The notes below the pieces were generated by a model. It had not been told where the DNA came from. It saw nothing but the letters and a program-made list of their open reading frames with translations, and ran no database searches. Below are positions 48,395 to 61,705 of a DNA stretch of 64,000 nucleotides, in pieces (position 1 is the stretch's first letter; each line of letters starts with the position of its first letter). Source of the stretch: Dicaeum eximium. Lineage: Eukaryota; Chordata; Aves; Passeriformes; Dicaeidae. The translations under genes were made by a program, and so were the position numbers. The stretch is taken from positions 291,522 to 355,521 of the forward strand of contig VWZP01005800.1 of NCBI GenBank assembly GCA_013396995.1, in the 5' to 3' direction.

Positions 48395-48772
48395 GCAGCT
48401 GATGGAGCTGGGAGGGATCAGCCTGGAGAAAAGGAGGCTCAGGGGGGACCTTGTGGCTCTGCACAACTCCCTGACAGGAATGGGGAGCCAGGAGAGGTTG
48501 GGCTCTGCTCCCAGGGAAGAGGGACAGGAAAAGAAGAGATGACCTCAAGTTAAGCCAGGAGAAGTTTAATTGGACATTAGGGAAGATTTCTTCATGGAAA
48601 TACTTGTCAAGCCCTGGACCAGGCTGCCCAGGACAATGATTGAGTCCCCATCTCTGTAGGGATTTAAAAGATGTGTGGATCTGATACTTGGGGACGTGGG
48701 TTAGTGATGAGCTTGGGGGAATGGCTGGACTCAATGATCTTAGAAGTGTTTTCCAACCTAAATGATTCTATC
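48395..48772 (+). mobile_element. CR1 LINE 3' end, sense orientation
   Basis: Sense CR1 ('atcagcctggagaaaaggag', 'ggttgggctctgctcccagg', 'ccaggctgcccaggacaatg') ending 'ttccaacctaaatgattcta'. About 380 nt and nearly intact for a 3' end. Confidence 0.94.
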
Positions 48773-49373
48773 ATCAATCTACATATCCAATTATATTTCC
48801 CAGTTGAATCCCAGCAGTGTAACTACACTGTGTAAACAATAACCCAGGCTGAAGGCTTACACCCTCCACACCTGCTCCCAGTTAAGGCAAAACTGACGGG
48901 GCACTCACCAAAGCTCTGGAGACAGACCAGCACCAGCATTATTATGGAAGGAAACCACTGAATGAGGCATGTCCCAGGACAGATCCCTCATGTCAGCCAA
49001 GAGCCCCGTGCGTGGAGGCCTCTGCACCACATCCCATTTGCTTCTCAGCACCCTCCCTGCAGCACTCTGTGTCCCTGGGCTCAGTAAATATTCATCCAGA
49101 CAGGATGAATATTGAGGGCAGGGTGAAGCTGCAAGCTTGCTGACTCACTAACCAGCCAGCAAACCAGCCCTGGCAGCCGAGTCAGGACTGGGGAGTGCTG
49201 AATCACATCCCCTAACAAGCCTTGCATGCTCCCAGCACAGAGGGCTGATGCTATCAAAACACGCTCTGCTCCCTGGCTTAGCCCAGCTCTGCTGGCACTA
49301 GTTACTCATACATATTTCAGGGATCTACTGCACAAGTAAAGGGTATTTACTCTTCTCACTGAAGCTGCAATCA

Positions 49374-49413
49374 CAGCTGGACTCCAGGCAATCCAGTTGA
49401 ACTCCAGGCAATC
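49374..49413. repeat. 20-bp tandem duplication
   Basis: CAGCTGGACTCCAGGCAATC is followed directly by CAGTTGAACTCCAGGCAATC; the two units differ at two positions. Confidence 0.85.
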
Positions 49414-50454
49414 GCACTTGTTCTGATCCAGAGAGGAGGACAGGCGAGGTAACCCACATCCAAGGAGGGCAAATCATCACTGCTAAAGGAAAACAGATGC
49501 ACAAGTACATGGAACAATGAATTTCCATGCTGATAATGGGATCCATCTCACTGGACTTGGGATACCAAGTCTCAGCCAGCCATACCAACATCTTTATAAA
49601 GGGAGTGGTGAGAAACTGGTAACGTTAGAAGACAACTCACAACTTCCTCTTTTACAGGTGTATTATTAACCTGGTATTAGTAACTCTGAAGGCACCCACT
49701 TCCTCCCCCTGGCTGTGGTGGCAGTAATGTGACTTGGTCCCACCTGCTCATATGGCTTTTAGATACTCTGGGTAGGGCAGATGCTCCCAATGGGAAGCAC
49801 AGTGTGTGAATGCCTGATAAAGACATTAAAGCGTTTCTTCAATTTTAACTGATTTTAGAACAGTGCTCAGATCCAAAACTGCACTGTTTGCTAGTTTTGA
49901 ACACCACTAGCTACAAGAGCCATCTAAAATCCACTTTGCATATGTCCCTGCAGCCAGCAGGTCAGTCCATTCCCAATCACTGGACTGTAAGACTCTCATG
50001 AACATGACTTTTATTGGCTCTGCCAGGCTGAGCATGTGTTTTAAGATGACAAGCTAAAATGCCATTATCAAGTTCATTTTACCCCGCTGGAATACAAATT
50101 AGATGCAAGATGCAGAAGAGACAAACAGTCAAACTGAGATCAAAACAGATGAATCCTACAAAGGAATTTTTATGTACAGCAGAGTCAAGACTTCAGTTTG
50201 AACTTTTACTTGCTTCTAGCAAAATCAGAAGCATGCAGCAAATGCTACTTGATTTGAACAACTCAATCCAAAACAACTTCCAAGGCTCGCAGAGAAAAGA
50301 ACCCTTCACCTCACTGCTGTGCCCAGTCACATTATATGGATTTTAAAGAATCAAATTATGAAGTCATTACTCTGTCTGAACTCTCACTGGCTTAAAAACC
50401 GTTGGATATCCCTGCTCAGCAATTAAGAATATCAGCAAAGCATTTGACTGCCAG

Positions 50455-50600
50455 GCAGGGGAGGGTCCTCCAGCCCCACCAGTGCGTGCCACAATCACAT
50501 GGGGTGGGCAGGACTGCCCACACCTTGTCCCTGGTGCTGCCCTCAATCCCACTGTCCATGTCAGCAACGATGCTAAACCAGATCCAAAACTGACCCCTCA
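50455..50600 (-). mobile_element. Possible internal CR1 fragment
   Basis: The stretch 'ccatgtcagcaacgatgcta' followed by 'aaccagatccaaaactgacc' resembles the antisense of a CR1 block upstream of the 3' end. It is diverged. Confidence 0.35.
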
Positions 50601-51558
50601 TAAGCAGGTGTGATTTAATTGAGAATGTTCACATTGAAGGCACTCTACATAACTCGTATGTTTTGGTCACTGAGGCAAAACTGAACTTTAACCAGAATTT
50701 CCTACATTTTGCAAATGCCAAGAAGTAGAGTAACTCTCTAAAATCTCACCTAATGACTGCAAGAAATACCTACTAAACCTGAAGCAATTTTAATACCCTT
50801 GGGGGTTGCATGTTTGTACACTGATCTCTGGTTCACGTTAACAAGAGTTGCTATTTTCAGTACATCAGCCCAAGAACTCGCTCTTTAATACTCATCCTGA
50901 TTTTGTAACAGAAAAACACAATGTAATCTATTTTTAGCCTTCCCTAGCAGGCAAGTCCTGGCAATAAGATAAACAGCTAAACATCCCCTCCAAGATGAAA
51001 ATGTGAAGATGTGCAGGGCACTGCAGGACAGCAGCTCCCACACCACTGAAACCAGTCCAAAAACACTCAGACCACCCACAGCCAGTGCTCTCTTGGCTAC
51101 TGATGCCTTGGAGTGGCTACCTAGAACAGAGGCTAGACAAGATTAAGAGAGTTAGAGTGGGTATTTATTAAAGGCCTTCAATACACCTTGGGCACTCAAA
51201 GCCTCCAAGAGGGGCTACACCCAAGCTGGACAATGGTCACAAGTTTTATAGACAATTATGAGTTTGATCCATTTACATGTCAGGGGTTAATCCTCCACTT
51301 ACAGCTCCAGGTAATGAAGTCATGTACCCCCAGTTTGCTCCCCCCAACTCACCTCTGTTTATGCTTTTTGAGTCCTGAGGCTGTAGGGTGTCCTTGGATT
51401 TCAGGCCTGGAGGGATTGTTTTGTCTGACCAAAATGTGAAGACAGTTAACTAACACTCTACATGGAGTTTAGTTATACACTAATGCAGTACAGGATTTGA
51501 AAAATATAAAAGCTAAAATCCTAAGGCATCACTAGCAGTAGCCAGGTCCTCTGTCACT

Positions 51559-51640
51559 GAATAATCTGGGTTGGGAGGGTCTTTTAAATTTCATTTAGTC
51601 CAACCCCCTGCAACGAGCAGAGACATCTTCAGCTGCATCA
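51559..51640 (-). mobile_element. CR1 LINE 3' fragment
   Basis: Short antisense copy ('aatctgggttgggagggtct', then 'tttagtccaaccccctgcaa'). Confidence 0.85.
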
Positions 51641-52251
51641 ACCCCATCACATGTTGGTGTCTGAGCGTAATGGAAGCCCTGCCTTGACCCTGCTTTGTCC
51701 AGCTCTTTCCCCTCTGCCTCTGGGCCTAAGAACATGCACCTGAAACCCAAAAAATCTGATGATTCCCCCACCCCCTCCCGCCACAAGCACTCAACTGACT
51801 TGGAAGCAGCAACATCTTCTGCTACAGTGCCTTCGGGCAGATTTTTATTTTCTAAGTGATTTTATAGACCTGACAACCAGAGTGTCCCTGGGAAGCACAA
51901 GGATTAAATTTTCAATTAAAATAAACCTCAGATTTTCCTTAATCACGCAAATTTGGAAACATAAACCACCCACCCGCAAGGATCATGAGGTACATTGATG
52001 TCTCCAGAGCTGGAAAAGCAGCTTCCTAGGCTTTTTATTCTGCTGGAATATGGAAATATCATACAGCAAGAAATATTAAACTTTTAATACAATTAAAGAT
52101 GGAAGGGTAAAATATTAATTGTGGGCATGGAGAGCGATTCTTCAATTTTAATAAAAGCCATCCAGCATTTCATGGGAACAGCAAATGTATCAACTTTGAT
52201 GCATCTTCAATATTTTGCTGTTGTAAGAAAAAAAATATGGATGTACCCCAA

Positions 52252-52352
52252 GCAACCTGTGATAGTGGAAGGTGCCCCTGCCCATGGCAGAGGGTTGGAA
52301 TGAGGTGAGCTTTAATGTCCCTTCCAACCCAAACCATGCTGTGATTCTCTAA
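52252..52352 (+). mobile_element. CR1 LINE 3' end, sense
   Basis: 'gtgatagtggaaggtgcccc' through 'cccttccaacccaaaccatg' with the terminal 'ctgtgattct'. Confidence 0.92.
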
Positions 52353-52749
52353 TTTCAGGCTGACAAAAATATTAAAAAGTTACCTCCAGCATTAGAAACG
52401 CATTCACATTTACAGAAGAATCAGAAGGAAAGGAAAATTGCTCAATGAAAAACCAAAAAGGAAATTTTTCCTTCAAGAGGAACTTTATTTCAAGCACACA
52501 TTGTAAGTGGCCTCAGAGCCTCTGCCAGGCTGGATGGATCCTACTGTCCTAATCCTGAAACACCAAGCCAAAATGTGTTTAGTACTCCATCATAAATTTC
52601 AGCTTAGGGGCTTTACACCGAGCCAGGCATGGTGAAGAGCAAGAAACTCATGGGGAACACACAGAAATCTCACTTGGAGCCTGCACAGACCTCATTTGAG
52701 AAAGCAGAGCTCACCAGACTCCCCACAACCCACCCCTCCTGCTGGAGCT

Positions 52750-52812
52750 GGAAGGATTTAGGTGACCTTTGAGTTCCCTTCCAATCTAAACCATTCTCTG
52801 GTTCTGTGATCT
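52750..52812 (+). mobile_element. CR1 LINE 3' terminal fragment, sense
   Basis: 'gagttcccttccaatctaaa' followed by 'ccattctctggttctgtgat' is a short sense CR1 end. Confidence 0.8.
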
Positions 52813-53844
52813 GATCATTTGAGAAGCAGTGCTGGCAAAATGGCAAGGCCACGAGCTTCTGACAAACTCAAAATACGGGCATTCCCAACCTTCATTTCAA
52901 ACTCTTTCCACATTTAAGAGTTTAGGAGAACGGTTTCTCCTTCACCCTGGCCACTCTGAGACTCCCTGGCAGTAAAACACAGCCCAAGTAGACAACCAGC
53001 ACTCAGTCTGCTCAATAACAAAGCATAAATTGAGTATCCATTCCAAATATCCAATACAGCCTTTCCAGACAGGATAATAAAATCAGACGCCCAACACTTC
53101 TATTGTGGTTTTGTTTTGTTTTTTTTTTCCCAAGGAAAACTGCTTAGATGTAATTGCATGTCAAGTAATTATTTGCTTTCCCAATGTTTTATTAACAAAG
53201 CTGCCAGGAGTGAAATAAGCTGTCTCCATTTTCTGGTTCTGCAATTATGAAGTGCCTTTTCTTTACCAAAAGAGAGCATTTGAGTTGAGAAAACTTCCAT
53301 TTTGTGCTTGTCATCGTGACTGTAGAGCATGTCAGTGTGACAGTAAATCACTCCTCATATTTGCTGTGTTTTGGGTAGCCAGCAGTTAATTAGATGGCTT
53401 AGGGCTTCTTTCAATACCATAAATCAGAATTGCATAGCAGGCTGGAAATCCAGGGCTGGCCAGTCCCAAAATTTAGCCACCAGCTTGTTTCTGTCTAGGC
53501 AGGTTCTGTGGTAGGGGTAGGAACTTGCATCATCCAACACTGCAACCCCTACCACTCCATATGGCATCAAAAAGTTCCTTGGATGAAGAAATATAAATCA
53601 TTTTTAGGGAAAATTACAGCATAAGATGAAGCCTGTTGCCATGTTAGTGGTGCTGCATTACATTTCCCAGCCCTTCTGATTTTAAAAGCTGGGTGCAGAA
53701 TTCCCAGAGCTTTTGAAGCAGGACCTGAAGCTTCAGCAAAGATGTGAAAATGGATGAGAGCAATCAGAAGTCTTAAAAAAAAATACCAACAAAATACATC
53801 TGTGTGTGGGGTCAAGCAACTTCACCAAGACAGAGGGGAGACAG

Positions 53845-53915
53845 AAAATCATAGAACAGTTTGGGTTGAAATGGACCTTAAAAATCATCTGGTTCCAGTC
53901 ATCTTCATGTGCATT
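53845..53915 (-). mobile_element. CR1 LINE 3' fragment
   Basis: 'aatcatagaacagtttgggt' and the 'ggaccttaaaaatcatctgg' block, antisense. Confidence 0.88.
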
Positions 53916-54169
53916 TTCCTGCCCAAAAGAAAAGATTCATTAGGCATGTCCATGTAGACAGGGCCAGGACCAAGAGGCTTTAATTGCATTAATGAGAAGT
54001 TCAGTGGGACAGCAGGTCAACTGTTCCACAAGGAGCACAGTGAACCACTAAAGGAGATGATGTCAGGCAGAAAATTCCCATTGCTGGAAGATTTTCAGAC
54101 CAGGTTGCCCAGGATGGATGAAGTGGAGTTGAACAGCTCAGAGCATGAGGACAGGGCAGGTCCATTTTC

Positions 54170-54362
54170 CAAAGGGTGGGCAGCCATGGCAACAGGCTGC
54201 TCAGGGAATTGGTGGAATCACCATCCCTGGAGGGGTTTAAGAGCAGTGTGGATGTGGCACTTGGGGACATGGGTTGGTGGTGGGTTGGCAGGGCTGGGGG
54301 AACAGCTGGACTGGAGGATCTTGGAGGTAGTTTCCAACCTAAATCATTCAGTGACTCTGACT
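54170..54362 (+). mobile_element. CR1 LINE 3' end, sense
   Basis: 'caccatccctggaggggttt', 'gtgtggatgtggcacttggg' and 'ttccaacctaaatcattcag' mark a sense CR1 end, about 250 nt from the antisense copy at 53845. Confidence 0.92.
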
Positions 54363-55340
54363 CAACCTCTATTCATGGAGCTAATAACAAAGAGGTGCTA
54401 ATAATAAACACCAGCTATTATTAGCTGGGCTGACAAGAAAAACTAGGGTGAAGGGAGCCTGCTGAGAGCTCAGAATGGGTGTCAGAAGTAGGATGTTCTG
54501 TAGAATTCCCAGAGAAGCATCCCACCACTGCATTCAAATCACTGCAGGTGGTGTTTTCCAATCTCTGTGGAACAGGGAATGCAAGACCACTGTTAAGGAC
54601 AGGCAGGAAATGTTAGAAAAGCTGTCAGCAAGTACCATTTATTATTCATTATTTCTGTGTCTTCTTTGGAAGGAATGGATACCTGAAAGTGGAAACAGCC
54701 CCACACCCACCAGCACCAGACACTTGATTACAGAAGATTCCTGAGGCAAATGTGAAGTCTTGGGAAAGGCTCTTAGAGCAGAGCACCAGGGATTCACAGG
54801 ATAGGACACAAGCACTGAACACACAGAGTTGGAGCTTTTGGAGGAAAACAGTGACCAAATCCTGATTCAGTGGCTGGTTCTGTTTAAGTCTCTACAGCAA
54901 GATTAATTTCCTTGAGAGTAACTCTTGAGAGTTAAACATAAAATCTACCTCCCCTTGGTTTCTGCTATTTTAATTTAAAGTATTTTCATTTTCCATTTGC
55001 TGATCTAATCAAAAGGTGCCTTTGCTCCTGCAAAATTCCAGCTACATCAGTTTATGGATGGTGAAATAAAAGCCCAAAATCTCAGCTGCAAAACATCAGC
55101 CCTCCTCCTCCACAGCCAGGCCTTAGAGTTGGAGATTAATTAATTGTGATTATAAAGACTCAGCACAGAACATTTTCCAGCACCCACAAAACCCTCTGAA
55201 ATCTGTGATCTGAGTGTCAAAGTCCATCTGCACTCATCAGAAGGGAGGATGCTCATGTGTACCTGGTCCAGCAGAGGGAGATCCCATGGGAGTTTAATTC
55301 CCCCTCTTTTTTTGCCCCTCATAATTTGGGTCCACTTTTT

Positions 55341-55400
55341 GAAAAACAAACAAACAAACAAACAACCCCAAAACCAAAACAAAAAACCCCACCAAACAAA
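55341..55400. repeat. (CAAA)n and A/C-only tract
   Basis: About five AAAC units merge into an A/C-only run. Confidence 0.88.
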
Positions 55401-55969
55401 TAAAACCAGATCACAAATACATCTGTAGCAGCCTGAACATAACCAGTGCTGCAATTCAATAGAATTCTTTTGAACAGCAGGAACTTTTTGAATTTTCTAG
55501 GAGAAATTCTCTATGAATTATTTGAAAAAAACAGTAAAATCCTTGCACTATAGAAATTAAAAATTTGGGTACTCAGAAATCTCCAACCTATTGTGAATGC
55601 TTCTTGTCTAATCTTCACATAATCCTCCTTAATACCTTTCAGTGTAAATCTCTGCTACGTGCAACATCTTATTAGCAAGACAATAAAGATAACACAAGAA
55701 AAGTCGCTGAGCAGCATTAGGGGATTAAGGGGGGATTTAACAGTCGTGACACAAAGAAAATGTCGAAGCTGAGTATTCACCATAATTAGTCTGGTTCCTC
55801 ATACTCTCCCTGGGTCAATTATTCAAGTCTCTGGGTTGTCCTGTTGGACTGTGCTGGGTGTGATGGGAGCAGACAGGACTCAGACACTGTCTCATGACTG
55901 GAGATGTTTTCCAGGGTGAGAGAGGGACACAGACTCTGTTCCAAACACACACGACAAGCTGAGTGAGGA

Positions 55970-56200
55970 GGGGAGACTTCGATTGGATTTTAAGAAGAAA
56001 TTCTTCTCTGTGAGGGGGGTGAGGCCCTGGCACAGGGTGCCCACCGAAGCTGTGGCTGCCCCATCCCTGTAAGTGTCCAAGGCCAGGTTGGATGGGGCTT
56101 GGAGCAACCTGAGATAGTGGAAGATGTCCCTGCCCATGGCAGAGGGTTGGATTTGGATGCTCTTACACAGTCAATTCCAACCCAAACCATTCTGTGATAT
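55970..56200 (+). mobile_element. CR1 LINE 3' end, sense
   Basis: 'gaggccctggcacagggtgc', 'aggccaggttggatggggct' and 'cccaaaccattctgtgatat' identify a sense CR1 end of about 230 nt. Confidence 0.94.
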
Positions 56201-57155
56201 GTATCAGAAAATGGGTAGTAAAAGTGAAACAGCTTTTCCTGGAGAGATCCTGCATTTCTTGAGGGTGATTATACCTCTCAGTAATGTGGTTTTATGGGTA
56301 CCTGAAATGTCTCTTTCCCAGAGAGGGACTGGCTGACCCACGCACAACAAAACTCTTCCAGGGCTACTTGGACAGCTCAGCCTCCCCACAGACATCCCCA
56401 CCCTGGGCTGGGCAAGCAGGGACACCTCCACAGTGACAGTGGAGGCCCAGTCAGAACAGCTTCACCTGCTGGACACAGGAAATATTTTTATCAAAAGTCT
56501 CTTAAGATCCTCAGGCTACTCACAGAACTGAGTGGTGCTTCCAAACAAGGTGGTTCTAAGTGAAACTGGTCCCATTAAGGAGTTCCCTGCTGCCTCCCAG
56601 TTCCCAGGGGAGTGATGTACCCCTGCTTTCAGTGGCTCCCCGAGTGTTGGAACCCTGCTTGCTGAGAATTTCAGACTTTCTGTGCTGACAGGCACTGACC
56701 CCCAGGAGAACACTGCCTTTGACCTGAGGCCATGGAGAAGGCTTCCAAAATGGAATGACAGAACTGGGATTATGGGTGTGTAGTTTGAATAGAAGTGTAA
56801 TATCACAGGCTGAAAAACTTAAAAGTTTAAGGTTTTAGAATATATGGGACAGAGCTGCTCACTCAGCTCTTATTTCTAATTACCTAAAGAGGGGTTGCAC
56901 CTTTTTTCCAAAATCTTTCAGCACCTGGAACTCACATCAATGAAAAGACAGGGTTTTTAAAGACCCTTTTTCTTCCCCCTGATGGCTGCCTGGCAATGTT
57001 TTGTCCCAGCCTTGCAGTAAGTCAGAGCACAGCAGCTGAAATGCAGCATTTCTGAATAAACACCACATCCTGCTCTCTGCACCAGTGCACGAAAGGGCTC
57101 CTCCCAGTAAGTGCTCTCTGGGGGACATGGGGACCACGATTAATCATAGAAAACA

Positions 57156-57430
57156 GAATCATAAAGTCATTAAGGCTGGAAAAGAACTCTGATGGAGTCC
57201 AACCATTAACTCACTGTGCTCACCACTAAACCCTGTCCACGGGTGCCACATCCACATGTATTTTGAACATTTTCAGGGATGGTGATTACACTGCTGCCCT
57301 GGGAAGCCTATTCCAAATCCTGACCACCTCTTCAGTGAAGAATTTTTCCCTAATACCCAATCTAAACATCCCTTGGGACAACTTGAGGCCATTTCCTCTG
57401 GTCTTGCCACTTGTTGGAGGGAGAAGGAAC
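57156..57430 (-). mobile_element. CR1 LINE 3' fragment
   Basis: Antisense copy ('aaagtcattaaggctggaaa', 'gggtgccacatccacatgta', 'aacttgaggccatttcctct'). Confidence 0.92.
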
Positions 57431-57714
57431 CAGGCCCCATACCTGGCTACACCCTGGTGTCAGGAAGCAGCACTCCAGGGATAATGGGAATGCAGCAACA
57501 TGGTGCAGAGGCCATGGAAGAGCACACAGACTCTTCTGCTTCCTACAGATGTGTCCTGACAGCAAGAAAACCTTGCATTAGTTTTTCGTGCACGTAAAAT
57601 GCCTGTAGGCCTCTCTCTGCAGGAACCTGGTACAAATGCAGATTCCTGGCAGGCTCAGTCGGACTGAACACACCTTTTACTCTCTCCACCAAAACTTCAA
57701 GAGCATGACGAAGG

Positions 57715-57732
57715 GAAAAAAAAAAAAAAAGG
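57715..57732. repeat. Poly-A run
   Basis: An A homopolymer of about 15 with A/G flanks. Confidence 0.85.
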
Positions 57733-58282
57733 AAAAAGGGAAAAACAGATCTCCATGTGTCATGCTCTCCTGAGCCTCCCCAGCTTGCACTGCTGCAGCT
57801 CACCCAGCAACTCAGGTCTGTATTTAGCAGGCACAAAAACTGCTCTAATGATTCGGAGTACCCAGTGAATTCACCCTGAGGACCTCCAAGTCACCAAGTG
57901 GAGCTGGCTGACCTCCCTCACACCATGCTCTCATTTGAACAGCAGCTCTTCCCTCAGGGACTGTCCCACCAGTGGTATTTTGAACTGGTTTTACTCCATG
58001 ATATGCCACCCAAGATGGTTTTCCCTGCTCCCAGGAATCCTGTTCCAGGAGAGCTTCTTCAGCTCTCCTCTCCTGGGGTTTGAAGCAACTCAGTATTAGT
58101 TTACCTAATTACTGCAAAAGGATGCTGTAGAGGGTTTCCTTCCACTTGCTCTTTCACCAATCCTTTCTCTTTTACATCTATTCCCCCATCCCCTGCCCTT
58201 TCCACTGTGGGATCTGGGGTGTTTAGCATGACTCTCCTGGATGACAAAAGCAATACATAAAAGTATAGAAGAATCTGGGGAT

Positions 58283-58335
58283 TGCCCCGACCCAGGTGCA
58301 GCATCCTGCACTTGTTGAACTGTGTGAGATTTCCC
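58283..58335 (-). mobile_element. Possible internal CR1 remnant
   Basis: 'gtgcagcatcctgcacttgt' followed by 'tgaactgtgtgaga' resembles an internal CR1 block ('...ctgcacttggccttgttgaac...'). Confidence 0.4.
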
Positions 58336-61300
58336 TGCCTGGATCAGGTAACCCCAGAACTGAGGAGTGGTGCTGAGCTGGGCTCTGATATGGGCAAGAG
58401 GAAAGTTGTATTGATCCCCAAACGACCTTGTGATGGCTTTGTTGGGGTAAGAGGGGAGCTGAAAAACAGGATGAGAACAAATGGCTGAGCATGCACAGCC
58501 CAGCCCTTTGGCATCATGGACTAAGTTTGGAAACTGATAATGAAACACAGCCCTCATTCCTTCCAGAGGAGCATAAGCTCCTGAGTTCCAGGTTCAGGAG
58601 CTCCGGGTCCTCACCAGACCAGATCCACCCTGAGGGATCCCAGAAGGAGCAGCAGGAGGGGGCTGGCAACAGAGGAAGCTTTCAGAAATCCCATAAGCCA
58701 AATTCAGCTTTAACCTCCCATTTCTGTAATCCCTGCTTGCTTCAAGTAGCTATGTAAACACTCTTCCCAACGAGGGAAAAGCTGTGTTGGGAGAGGGCTT
58801 GGGAAATATAGACTGAAGCAGCTGCTCTTCCCCCAGCAGAGCTCGGAGCAGTGGAACAGGATGCCAAGCACTTCTCTTGGCATATGAGCACACAGGAGGC
58901 TTGGAAGGAGAAGTTGGAGGCTCTTGAGCTAACAAAGAAAACCTGTTTTGGATACTCTTTCTGCTTGATACTGTGTGTACGCTCAGGTTTTGTAAAGCAG
59001 AGCCCTGGGTTACACAGCTGTAAACAGAGAAATGCAGCAACTACATCCCCTGAGGCTTTTAATCATCCTCTACCTGTGCCTTCCTAACCAGGGGCACAAT
59101 TTAATTACAAAAAGCACAACTGCCAAAAACGCAGCCAAAAGCCCAGAACTATTTTTCGTGGTGGCAGGTAAAGCAAGTATTTCTCTTTGCAGTGTCAACA
59201 AGCATCTATCACACTGGCCCCTCTTCTGTCATTCCTTCCCTCCCAGCTCCAGCTGCAGCTCCCTCTTATTCTGCTCCCAGGCAATCCACTTAAGGGTTTA
59301 TTTTCCTAAAGCACAAAGCAAATTGAAAGACAAAAGTGATGTCAGCACTCTGGTGAGATTTGGCCACTTTTCAGTTTTCACTTTTTCACTTTTTGGCCAC
59401 TTTTTGCAGAGCTTTTTTTTCCCAACTTATCCCAGAGCAAGATGAACCCATAAGGAGACTCCAGCAGAACAAATCAATCTTCTCCCTTGATGATGCTTGG
59501 TTGCATGAGCTGCCACAGCATGGGTAAAGTTGCCACAGGGGCCACTCTTTGATGACCTTCCTACTGTGTTTCTAGAAATTCCTGAACTAGAGAAGGTTAA
59601 TGGTTCCCTGGGCCATTTCCCAATGGCTGCAGGGCTCGGCAGCCTCGGAAGCATGAAGGAGAGGTCAGGCTGCAGAGCAATCCATCCCTTGGATGCTGAG
59701 GGCTCAAAACCAGGCTGGAAAGCGCTGGGCAGGGCTCCCAGACCAACCCAGTCTCTCTGAGCTTTAACACGTGGCACTGGCTACAGCAGAGCCAGAGAGT
59801 GGCACATGCTCCCTGTGTCCCCAGCCAGGCCAGCAGCAGGGGTTTCGGTGGCATTCGTGAATTCCTCCACCCCAGGAGGAAAAATAACAGAGCTGCTGTT
59901 TCCCCCAGCATTACCAGCTGTATTTTGGTTGTTTTGCAGCACAGGAGCAGCTCCCTGGTACAGAAAGCAATCCGTATGAAAATCTGCACCTCTAAAGTAT
60001 TTCCCTTTGTACTGGTGCAGTGCTGGCTGGAAATTGTGGTTTCAATTAGCTTAATCACTGGGGTAGTGCCCAGGTGCTGCACACTCTTAAATACAAACAG
60101 CAGCATCCCCCAGCTGAGTGCATTTTCAGGAGCACAACCAAGCTGTCCCTGTTCTGATTTGCATCAGTTCATTGCTTGTCAAAAATCAAAGACCAGGAAT
60201 TCTCTCTATGGGCATTTCTAGTTGTGCTCATTAGTGTGGTAACTCAGTGCTACACACTCAGCTGGGCAATTTGATTTGAGCTGAAGAGTAACCTAGGAGC
60301 CACCATGGTGTACCCACAGCTGTATTTTTCCATTTGCCTAAATTCCAGATTCTTATTAGAAAAAAATCTCACTGAGGTTTCTGACTGAATCCTTGTTGTA
60401 CTCCCACGGACAGCAACACTTCAAATGACTGCAAGAGAAGGGAGCTGGCACCACTTCAGGACCATTCCAGGGAGACAAAGTTCTTGGTTACCTCCAGCCA
60501 TAACTCACCAGGAACATTCCTGCAGCGGATCTGCAGACGATTCCCTATCAGCAATGTTCAGATCAGGGTAACAATTCCGGCCTGCGACCACATTTCAAAG
60601 TGCAATGATGGATTTAGTGATTTGTGAATTCAAGAACTTGCAATTTGTCACCACAGGGATGTGAGTCCCCAGTCACCCATTGAGAATTTTATGTTACCCT
60701 TTATACACAGGAATCTCCCTCCCTAAATCCCCCACTTCACTCTGCTGCTTGCTAAGGCACTGACCTGGAACAAGCTTCCAACCTCTCCATGCCTTCATCT
60801 CTCCACTGACTACACACTTGTGGAGACCAGACTCTTCCATCCATGCCCAGGACCCAAATATAAAAGTGACCTGATTTCCAGGAGTCCTGAGTGTCCCCAA
60901 ACCCCACTGAAATCAAGGGTAACAACAGGATTCAGCACCTCGGGAAACGAGGACAGGCACACTCTGAGGTGCCTGGGCACAGATTTAGAAGCGCAGTTGA
61001 AAATCTGGCCTGCTAATTTTACTTTCCAACAAACTGCTTCTTATTTATAGCTCAGACTGTATCAAGTATAGCACGTAGTATCCACCCAGGAACTGGGGTG
61101 AAAGGCAAGAATGAGGACAAAAATGCAAGAGGTGTTTAAAAAAGCTTTAAGGAAGAGAGGGGGAGGGAAAGCAGCAATTTTGTTCAAGTGCAATTTTGTT
61201 CAAGTGAAAATACACTGGATATTTGAGAAGAAGCACAGTCAAACACAAAGAGCAGGGAATGGACCAATGGTTAAGGGATGCAGAGCTCCAGACCACCTGA

Positions 61301-61632
61301 TAATGTGAGCAATGCTATTATCCAGAAAATGTGGTTGAGACAGGGAATATGAAAACTGGGTATCTGCAGAGTTCCAAGCACTGGTGATAGCCCTGGACTC
61401 ATCCAGCAGCTGATCTGAAGCTTCCAGGAAGCTCTGCTGATGGAGCTGATGCTTATAGAGCTTCACATCATGCAAAATTTAAAGGATTGCCTATTTATGA
61501 CATGGAACTACAGCCAGGTGAAATTCAAAATAAACAGGAAGGAATAAGCAGTGAAGCTCAACACTGGAACAGCAGATGGAATTCCACACATCTAACTCAT
61601 CTCTCCTCAATGGCATCAGACTCAAGAACAAC
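58336..61632. other. Upstream non-coding region
   Basis: No gene or named repeat is recognised. At 59372-59406 a short run repeats 'ttttcactttttcacttttt' and 'ggccactttt'. Confidence 0.5.
61175..61206. repeat. Exact 16-bp tandem duplication
   Basis: CAATTTTGTTCAAGTG occurs twice without a gap, consistent with a recent slippage event. Confidence 0.92.
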
Positions 61633-61705
61633 CACAGAAACATTTAGGTTGGAAAAAACCTCTAAATCATCGAGTCCAGGTGTTAACCATCTATTATTTT
61701 TAATC
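61633..61705 (-). mobile_element. CR1 LINE 3' fragment
   Basis: Short antisense copy ('cacagaaacatttaggttgg', 'aaatcatcgagtccag'). Confidence 0.8.

Noticed and set aside
54057..54424. Plus-strand frames of about 80-110 codons
   Set aside because: They lie on a sense CR1 3' end, which is non-coding.
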